Source: Spirogloea muscicola (lineage: Eukaryota; Streptophyta; Zygnematophyceae; Spirogloeales; Spirogloeaceae). Taken from it: DNA of 64,000 bases. This document shows positions 55,737-64,000 of this stretch, piece after piece (position 1 is the stretch's first letter; every line of letters starts with the position of its first letter). The position numbers were made by a program, and so were the translations under genes. Location: NCBI GenBank assembly GCA_009602725.1, contig WELB01000102.1, positions 372,022 through 436,021 on the forward strand. Direction: 5' to 3'. Under the pieces are notes generated by a model. That model was given only the letters and a program-made list of their open reading frames with translations, was not told the origin of the DNA and made no database searches.

Positions 55737-58700
55737 TAATTTTGTATCAGAGGCTGTCTTGCATTCATCGCGCTTGTGACTTATTGTGCTCGCCGCTGAT
55801 GATGCAAGGATCACCCTGATGTGCTGGCCTTTTCTGTCGAATATAAAGTGCTTACAGACGTTGGTCCGTGAGCCGGCTCAGCGGGAGCGCCGGGTGCGGA
55901 GTCATCTTTGCGCAGTGAGCCAGCAACGACCAACGCCAGATTGACCGACTGATCCTTGAGGACCACTTGCTGCGTTCGCTTCTTTTGAGGTGTGGCTTGA
56001 GCCTGCAGCCTTTGTGTGGTAAGGTCAGTCGTGTGGCCAGCATTGATGGTGAGTATCGGTCTTGGTCACATCTGCGGCTGTCTGCCTGCCTGCTTTTGGA
56101 GGTGTGAGGTTGCGCGCTGCCTTGCTTGCTCGCTCGCTGCTGCAACAGTCTTGCGATGCCCTGTCATGCGGTATGGATGTGAGATTCGCAGACTGTCGGA
56201 GCCTGAGGTGATCCCTCAGTGTCCCTCAGACAGCATGGTATCGCAAACGTACAGTGCGCGGCCAAGCCCTCCTCGTGAGGTAGAGCGGTCGACTGCTGAG
56301 GCAGCGGCTGCTGCGGAGCCAGCTGCTGCGGCAGTGGCTGCTGCGGGGCAAGCCCTTGAGGGGCACGCCGAGCTGGGAGCCGAAGGCCTGGAGGGCTCGT
56401 CGGCTGGGGAGGTGCAGCGCATGGCCCTCCTCGTGCAGGATCTGGCAGCAGCCCAGCCTCCGACGGACCCAGCTCAACAACGCCTTTTTGCAAGGATCTG
56501 CGCGGAGCAGCGCGCCCTACTCGTCTGGCAGCGCGCCGAACAGCGGCATGTGCAAGAGGTGGATGCCTCCTTGCATCTGATACGCAAGGGCAGTGGCAAC
56601 CCTGAGCATGGACTTGCCAGGGCCCATGCACCCAGACAATTATCCGGTCAAGACGATCGGGGAGGGTTGCAGTCATGGCTGGACGAGATGATTGAGTGGT
56701 TCGTGTGCTCCAACACGGACGCGGGGGCACGCGTGCGCCTCGCCGCGATTTATCTCACAGAGGAGCCACGGGAGTGGTGGAGCACCCTGAAGCAAAGCAA
56801 GACGCCCGACCAGTACAACGGTTGGGAATTATTATCCGAGCAGCTCGCATCGGCTTACGGCGATCCACGCGCGGAGCTGCGCGCCCGCAATGAGCTGGAC
56901 GCCCTCCGCATGAAGGGCGAGGAAGAGGAGGGCTTTGAGCCATATGTGCGGCACTTTCCGTCTGCTGCTGTCCATCGTGTGTCCGTGAGGGACACACGAT
57001 GCTTTTTGAGGGGCTGGTCCTGAGGCACCGGCCAGGATCTTCATGGACTCAGGGGCCTCCGTGTCCTTCGTCAATAGGGATTCGGTGTGTTCCACTGCCT
57101 TGCATTTGCAAGCAGATGGTCTGCCTAGAGTGACATTGGCAAATGGCCACCCGACCGATGTGTTGATCCTGTGCAAGGTTCCCACTCGCGTCCAGCAATA
57201 CAAAGCCGGGGGGTGCCTTGCTATGCCATCGCGTTGACTGTCGCCTTTGATGTGATATCGAGAGATGACTGGCATTGTGCCACATCAGCATGCCTTGATT
57301 TTGAACGCCAGGTTTGCACGGTACAACGTGGCGCACGACGCTATGTCCTTTGCAAGCAGCTTCCCTGTGCACCGCCGCTAGCGGCAGGGGCTTCCATTCT
57401 GCTGTCCGCCATGCAGATGAAGCGATTGATTCACAAGAACACTGTCCAGATGGCACGTCTTGTGATAGTGGCGTTGAATGACGAGTCTAAGCCTGACGTG
57501 TGTGTGAATGCAGCGGATTCACATGGCGGAATTCTGGAAAGCTGCTGTAAAAGTTTGCGGATGTGTTTCCCGACTCTCTTCCGGACGGTCTACCTCCTCA
57601 CCGAGGTGTGGGCTCGTACAATTCCATTGGAGCCAGGCGCTCACCCGCCTTACCATCACATGTACCGGCTGAGCCCTCTCGAATTTCGAGAAATGCAATC
57701 CCAGGTTGAGGACCTGCTGGCGAAGGGCTACATTGAGCCCTCTCAGTCGCCATACGGAGCACCCATCCTCGTTGTCAAAGAGAAGGATGGCACTTTACGG
57801 ATGTGCATTGACTATCGGGCTTTGATTAAGCTTACTATCAAGCACCAATACCCATTGCCTCGGATAGTTGATCTGTTCGATTGGCTTGCAGGGGCTACGG
57901 TGTTTAGCTGCCTGGACCTGGCAAGTGGGTATCATCGATTTCGAATCACGCCTGCGGATGTTCCGAAGTTGCCGTTCCGTACGCCGCTTGGACATTTTCA
58001 GTGCAAGGTGCTTAGCTTTGGTTTGACCAGTGCACCGGCTACGTTTCAGGCGGTGATGTCGAGGGCCTCGACCCCCTGCTCTACCATTCTGTGCTTGTTT
58101 ACTTGGACGACATACTGGTGTTCAGCAAAACGCCTGAATATCACGTGAGGCACCTGCGCTGGGTGCTGCAGTTGCTGAGTGAAATTCAATTGTATGCCGA
58201 GAGGTCCAAGTGCGCACTTCACCAGCCAGAGCTGACATACCTCGGGCATGTCGTGGGCGAAGACGGCGTACGTGTCGACCCCAATAAGACTTCGGTCGTA
58301 CGGGATTGGCCTGTGCCACGGAATGTGCCTATATTGCGCTCCTTTCTGGGATCCGCAAATTACTTCCGTAAGGTCCTACAAGGCTATGGGGACTTGGCAC
58401 TTCCTCTTACGAAGCTGTATCGTAAGGACGTCCGTTGGGATTGGTCGTCCGAATTCCAGAGGCCATTTGAGGGAATACAGCAGGCGCTGACATCTCTGCC
58501 TGTGCTTGCCTTTCCTCGTGAAGGCGTGCCATATGAGCTCATCTGCGATGCCTCTTTGACCGGCATTGGTGCCGTGCTATTGCAGGAGGGTCACCCGTTA
58601 GCGCTTAAGAGTCGCCTGCTGATCCCTGCAGAGCAAAATTACACTACGGGCGAGCAGGAATTGCTGGCTGTGGTGCACGCCTTACGTGTCTGGCGTTGCT

Positions 58701-59873
58701 ACCTGGAAGGTGTGGATTTTTCGACTATCACAGGTCATTGCCCATTGACCTCTTTCCCTACGCAGCAGCACTTGACTATGCGTCAAGCTCGATGGGCTGA
58801 GTGCATTGCATAATTCAGTTTCCAGTGGGGTTATCGCCCTGGACGGTTTAATGTTGCGGACCCTGTGAGTCGCAATATACTCGGCTCTAATGTGTTGGCT
58901 ACCTGAATGCTTCAGGAGTGCGGGCTGCAGGACTGCGTCCAACTCATCAAGCTTCTCGGCAAACCACGGCTGACCTCTCTGAGCACAACGTCCGTATCCA
59001 TCAAGGATATGGTAAAGACCCATGGTTTGCTGTAACGGCCAACGTAAGCACCCTCACTGATGACAAAGGCTCCTGGTGGCAAGGGGACGCAATTGTGGTC
59101 CCGGACTGCAATGCCTTGCGCACTGACATAATGCAGGAGCTGCATGATACGCCTTACAGTGGTCATCTGGGAGTGAGCAAGACCATTAAGGCTGTGCGAC
59201 GCCTCTTTTGGTGGAAGGGCTTTCCAGCCCAGGTGCGCGCTTTTGTGGCAAGCTGTGCCACGTGCCAGCGTAGTGAGGCAATGTCTGGCAAGCCTGCCAG
59301 ATTACTTCAACCCCTGCAGATTCCGGAGCGGAATTGGTCTGATGTAAGTGTGGATTTCATCACACAGTTGCCTAAGACGGGGAGCGGCTATGATGCCACT
59401 GTTGTCTTTGTGGATTGCTTGAGTTAAATGATGCATTTTGCTCCCACGACTACGCGGGCCTCAGTGAGGATGTCGCTGGCATCTCTGTGGATAAGGTGTG
59501 GAAGCTGCATGGAGTACCTAAGAGGTTGGTCTCGGACCGCGATCCTCGCTTTACAGGTCACTTCTGGAAGGAAGTTTGCAAGAATTTTGGCACGAAACAA
59601 GCCTTGTCCACAGCCTCCATCCACAAACGGATGGCCAAACTGAGAGAATGAGTCGGGTTCTTGAGGACACGTTGAGGCACTTTGTCAGTCCTAGCCAGAC
59701 TGACTGGGATGAGCATTTGGCTCCAGCTGAATATGCTGTGAACAATGTCTAACATCCGTCGACCGAGGAGACTCCATTCTTCCTCGATTATGGTCAGCAT
59801 CCCCGAGCTCCACTTCAGGTGGGGAGGCCGGACGAGTTCCCGCCGCGGTAGCCTTGACTGAGACCCCCTTGGA

Positions 59874-59923
59874 CTTTTTGGGCTGGCCTTTCCCAGCCAC
59901 CAGTCAATCTGGCCGCGCTTTCT
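59874..59923 (+). mobile_element. 50-bp LINE 3' tail inserted in G2-b
   Basis: Only the tail is present: the GGGCTGGCCTTTCCCAGCC stem-loop (59880-59898) and the CCAGTCAATCTGGCCGCGC end. CTTGGA occurs on both sides (59868-59873 and 59924-59929), as expected for a target duplication. It is the shortest LINE insertion in the window. Confidence 0.75.
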
Positions 59924-60539
59924 CTTGGAGGCTCAGAGACGAGCTCGACATTTCTTGCAAATTGCCCAGATTCGCCAGAAGGCTTATGCTGACAAACATC
60001 GGAAGGACGTGTCCTTCAATGTCGGTGCGCAAGTGCTGCTGAGAACGAAGCACTTATCCGTGCGGGCTGTGGGTACGCGCAAGTTGCTGCCAAGTGGGTT
60101 GGACAATTTGCAGTAGTACGCTTTGTGAGCAAGGTGTCCTACGAGCCGAAGACACCGGTGCATTGGAAGGTTCATATCGTCTTCCATGTGTCTCAGCTGA
60201 GGGCCATCCTTTCGAATGGTCGTGTCCAGCAGCCCCCACCTCCACTACTGATCGAGGATGATCTTGAGTGCGAGGTGAAAGAGATCTTGTCTCACAGGGA
60301 CGAGCTCCGAGGCCGTAAGACCCGTGAGTATCTGGTGAAGTGGCTCGGGTATGGGCCTGAGCACAACACGTGGGAGCCTGCGGCCGATTTGACAAATTGT
60401 CCAGATGCTCTCAGGGAATACCTGGCCAAGGGTGGTAGCTCTCCTAGGCTTGGTGGAGGCAGAAGCCGTCGGGCACCTTAATACCTGTCGGCTGTTCTCT
60501 CGTTATTCCTGAGGACGTGAACACCAGAGTGGGGAGGTA

Positions 60540-60862
60540 TGTAATGAAGCAGCCGTTTGGTTAAGCCACATGGCCCTGTTGGCATTACATGACCGGCCAC
60601 TTGGGACAAGTGGCCCGCCCAGGTGCGGGTCCCCCCGTCCTAAGATACTCCTCGCCAGGATCCACCCGTTCAAGGGAGGCCCGCCGCAAGGCGGGCCATG
60701 GGGCGACCTGCTCACACCCCTGGAGAGGGGGGTGGCACGGGGAAGCACGAGGAGCCTTGGGGCTGAGGCTCGAGAGGAGTTCGAACCAGGGAAGCCCAGG
60801 AGCAGCCCTGCCGCTGCTCGCCGCCGCAGCTGCCGCCGCACTGCGCTGCGGGGTGTCATGCG
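60540..60862 (+). repeat. 3' LTR-E of G2-b, truncated
   Basis: Starts TGTAATGAAGCAGCCG directly after the polypurine tract. It stops within the CAG-rich leader, where unrelated DNA begins. Confidence 0.75.
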
Positions 60863-61659
60863 AGAAGGCGTCTATGCGAGATGCCGTCGATGAGTCTAGG
60901 ATAAGGACAAACACTGACGTGCCAGACTCCACATATAAGCCAACCGAAAGGAACTGTCGATCCCGTTGGCCAGGCTGAAAGAAACCAGTCCGCTGAGAGG
61001 CCAACATTGAGAATTGTTTATAGACTCACAACGTAAGAGGAAAACAAGGACTGTCCAGATCAGAACCTGAAGCTTCCCACCCCCCCAACTGTCAGTCCTG
61101 GCACAGGATGACAAGTTGGGTAAGCACTTAGAGAGTAATTCACACAAAGTATATCATGCTGTGGAACAGAATCATCACCGGTACATCCCCAATCACTTAT
61201 CTTCACTGGGATATGAAGTCTCAATGCTCAATGATGTGCCAGGTGTAAGGTCCGAGTTCAGCCTGCACTTAATGTCATCCTTCTGTAAGTGATGAGTATG
61301 TCAAGAAGAAGTATGCCAGTCTGACTACCTCGCAGAACTGGGATAGCTCCAAACTATCATCCGGATCAAAAATAGATGCAGAACATGTAGATGCTGATAA
61401 ATAGATGTGTGAACCAGATATTGATATACAGAAACAGTCTCAACAGCTAAATGCAAGCATTCCGATACAAACAGACTGTAATAGAATGTTTGCCGCTGTC
61501 TACAGAATACTTGGTCACCCGTGGCCCTCAGTCACGAGACCGTCCGAATATAGGTACTATCTAAATTGGTAAACGGAGACCGTCCGAAGATCGGTCCTAT
61601 CTATGTTCCCCAATATTCTTAGGAGGCCGAGAAGCGCGCCCTTCTGTCTTCGTGATTTG
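60863..61659. other. AT-richer DNA with no recognised gene
   Basis: Base composition drops sharply in GC relative to the rest of the window. A repeated GAGACCGTCCGAA motif occurs at 61538 and 61577. Possibly the end of the element that follows. Confidence 0.4.
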
Positions 61660-62990
61660 ACAAACAATGGCTCCAATACATGCACACAAGCAATTGATTT
61701 TATATGTGCACTTAAACAATGAGCACAACATTCCTAGTATTAAGACGTGCAAGGAGCAGCACAATGTGTAAGACTGCTTACCGCAAACTTACAACGACGA
61801 CGATTGGCAGTTGGTGTGGAACCCAAATCAGTATTGGCATAGATCTGCGCACAGGGTTGCTTCACTGCGGGCTTCTGCATCAAAGGTCTGGCAGAACGCA
61901 TCATGCGTTCTGCCAGCTCTTTCTGGAGTCATAATCAATGTCTTCAATTTTCTTGGTTTAATTGGTTCATTAAAATCACCTGCAACCATTCTACTGTATG
62001 CTGGAATGTCAGCAGACTGCTGCTCTTGAAGATGTAGTGGCCACAAAACCTTAGTTGTGTCAGAGTTTCGCCTAGGAGGCCTATACCGAGCCTGGTTGGC
62101 ATAGTAATCGATACCAAAGCCGACCGGTACAAGAAAGTCAGTACCCAACAATATATTGTATTTGTCAGCTCTGGTAATCATGCAAAAAATTGATACTGTG
62201 GTTCTGGACATAGGATCCTTCCCATTCAAGACAATAGTAAAAGGTTTTTTTGTGACTCTGATAATGCGATCAATGCCACCTGTTGCAGTCTTTATCGTGA
62301 CATTACTGCAACGAACATCCTCCTGTCCAAGATGCAAAAAGTTAGCAGAACGTTGACCTATGAAGATAGGTCGCGCACCTGTGTCCATGAGCACCAGTTC
62401 TGGCTTTGCCGTTACCGAAGGTGTTGTCACCTGGACTAGACCATCAGCATTGTCGACCATAGCCACAGAAGCAGATGGCTGACCGAGCTTGGTCTTAGCT
62501 TCTGGCAGAGCTGCAACAACAGACACACACTTAGCTACATATTCCTCCGGCTCATCGAAGTCTCGATACCCGCTTGGAATGTTGTTTTCATCTTTCTCGA
62601 CAGCTGGAAATACAGACGAAGCTATCGGCGAATTTTTTAATTAGCTGTTCCACAAGTCTCTCCAGTCTATCAATCCTAGACATTACACCGTTTACGGCGT
62701 CATTTGACGAAGACCTCTGTCCACTCACATTCATATTGCGAAGGTGAGTAGGCATTTTGTCAGGATCCTTCTTCCAACATTGCTTGTCGACATGACCCAC
62801 CCACAAAAAGCAGAAGTGGCTCCCGTGGTCTGGTGCGATGCAGTACAATCTTTCCTAAAGTGTCCAACCCTACCGCAATTATGACAAGTAACAGCTGGAC
62901 GAGGCTTATAATAATCTTCTTAAAGACCCAATTCCGAGATGCATCAGGCATTGCGACATCGAGAGTAGGCATACCTAAAAATTTGGTTTG
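61660..62990 (-). mobile_element. Retroelement fossil of a third, AT-richer lineage (H)
   Basis: The minus frame 62526-61828 (232 residues) has retropepsin-like motifs: VLMDTGARPIFIGQRSAN and, later, YNILLGTDFLVPVGFGIDYY. Further upstream, frames at 62972-62588 contain a Cys/His stretch that looks like a gag zinc knuckle. No reverse transcriptase is in the window. The order gag-knuckle then protease fits an LTR retroelement, but the lineage is unclear. Broken, with a few breaks and both ends uncertain. Confidence 0.55.
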
Positions 62991-63309
62991 TTGGTAACAG
63001 TTTTTGTTGTTTCCGTGTAACCCCTTGCCATCTCCATTTCCATCTCCACTTCAGTTCATGTGCCCCGTGCGCCTTCTCTCTCCTGCCAAGGACCTCTGAG
63101 CACCTGAGGAACGTTCATAACGCTGCTCATAGTGAAATTGTAAGGAATGAGGATCGTCAAGCCCTGAGGCTGAAGGCGTTGGTGTCGCAAAGCAAAGGTT
63201 CGAGCTAAATATCTAATGGGTCGAGACAAGGCAATAAGCTAACGGTTGAAAATGCAAACAATTTTGTCATACAAGCGTCTGGGGGGGGAGAAGGGTATGA
63301 CAAAGAGTG

Positions 63310-63600
63310 CTTCTGGCCTTCATATACCCATCGAGGTTTCGCGGAGCCCTGCCTCCGCGGTTCACTTGCGCGCAGGCCGAGCTTTGGCGGCGGCCTCGGG
63401 CTTCCGTCAGGGCGACGTCTTTCCGCCAGCTAGCTACTCGGACTTGCATCTCCTGACTAGAGGTTACTGAGCGTTCCTAGCTGATGTCGTAGTCCTAGTC
63501 GTTCGCACTCAGGCTCCCTCAGACCTTGTCCATTTCTTTGGGCTGGCCTTTCCCAGCCACCAGTCAATTTGGCCGCGCTTCGTCTGCCTCTGGTGCCACT
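63310..63600 (+). mobile_element. LINE 3' end
   Basis: The C-terminal coding end (RAGRALAAASGFRQG, YSDLHLLTRGY, stop near 63468) is followed by a 3' untranslated region with the stem-loop GGGCTGGCCTTTCCCAGCC at 63540-63558 and the CCAGTCAATTTGGCCGCGC end. 5' truncated. Confidence 0.7.
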
Positions 63601-64000
63601 TGCTACAAGCCCTCACGGAATTTCCGCCCGTGGCCGCCGCCTCCGCCGCTGATTGCGGGGATCTGTGCCTGATACTAATACTAGTAGAGTTCGAACACTA
63701 AGAGTCCAGATTTCGAAATGGGGCTTGTGCCGCCGCGCGCTGGATTTCCAGGTTTTCAGCGTCGTGTGCCGTTATTCAGGTTTGCGCTTTCTTAAGTGCC
63801 GCGCGTAGCCCTTCGCCCGACTGGTGAGGTGGTTGGCCTCCTCAAAACCCTCCAGCTTTCATTCCCATGATAACGATGTTCCATCTATGTAACTTCGTTA
63901 CACAGCTCTCCCCTTCAAGGCGTTGCGTCCTCGCACGCCCATTTTCCCCTACTATAGCACGGTAAGCGGTTACCAAGTCCTTCGCGTTTCGGAGACTCTC
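63601..64000. other. Window end; possible LTR-element edge
   Basis: No gene. Near 63885-63935, read in reverse, a GAGGACG-type stretch, an AAGGGGAGAG purine run and TGTGTAACGAAGTTACA resemble the end of a pol gene, a polypurine tract and an LTR start. Too short to be sure. Confidence 0.3.

Larger units (their letters stand above)
55229..60862 (+). mobile_element. Ty3/gypsy element G2-b, fossil with both LTRs
   Basis: Partial 5' LTR-E (55229 to about 55736), primer site TTGTATCAGAGGC (55742-55754, initiator-Met type), gag about 56236-57000, protease about 57040-57300, reverse transcriptase about 57600-58250, RNase H about 58500-58900, integrase about 58960-59790, chromodomain about 60300-60400, polypurine tract AGTGGGGAGGTA ending at 60539 and partial 3' LTR-E (60540-60862). 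All parts are in gypsy order, with several breaks (about five to eight) and one tiny LINE tail inserted near 59874. Lineage as G2-a. Confidence 0.85.

Noticed and set aside
1-64000. CRISPR arrays, operons, ribosome binding sites, bacterial-type defence or secretion genes
   Set aside because: No regularly spaced repeats with unique spacers and no prokaryotic gene organisation; the two clear genes are spliced.

Overview
The window is nuclear DNA from a GC-rich eukaryote. Two intron-rich host genes, GT-AG introns, a TTTAGGG telomere-type tract, a plant-type AMI1-like amidase and chromodomain Ty3/gypsy elements primed by initiator-Met tRNA together suggest a green alga (chlorophyte, possibly trebouxiophyte). 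That assignment is an inference; no species can be named.

Positions 1-5270 are the only clear host-gene island. TSR3, the 18S rRNA aminocarboxypropyltransferase, runs forward from beyond the left edge. It is convergent with a complete eight-exon amidase gene on the minus strand (5269 to 2987). In both genes every exon junction I propose keeps the reading phase.

Positions 5400-10740 hold broken copies of one LINE family on both strands. Their 3' tails carry a short stem-loop (GGGCTGGC...GCCAGCCC type). Copies truncated to 50 and 256 bp sit inside gypsy elements with target-site duplications.

Positions 10740-63000 are a nested graveyard of Ty3/gypsy chromoviruses. I separate two lineages, G1 and G2, and LTR families A-F. 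One G1 element (38952-46353, minus strand) looks whole: a 5-bp target duplication, tRNA primer site, polypurine tract, gag, protease and a 1048-residue pol frame. It landed in the middle copy of a three-copy tandem repeat made of a truncated LTR plus its flank. Several solo LTRs carry perfect 5-bp target duplications (30885, 37264, 48002, 53251). One region nests three deep (G1, then LTR-D, then LTR-E with an assembly gap). Another G1 copy is split by an LTR-F element whose interior has been replaced by unrelated reversed pieces.

The LTR families share one leader plan: TATA box, CAG/CTG-rich tract, a splice-donor-like motif, then a CCGCC-NNNN-GGCGG hairpin. This and the LINE-tail stem-loop are the most interesting patterns. 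I found no bacterial-type genes, CRISPR arrays, rRNA genes or tRNA genes. The remaining stretches (36.1-37.3, 47.1-48.0, 48.9-49.5, 52.9-55.2, 60.9-61.7 kb) are unique-looking DNA with at most weak open frames.
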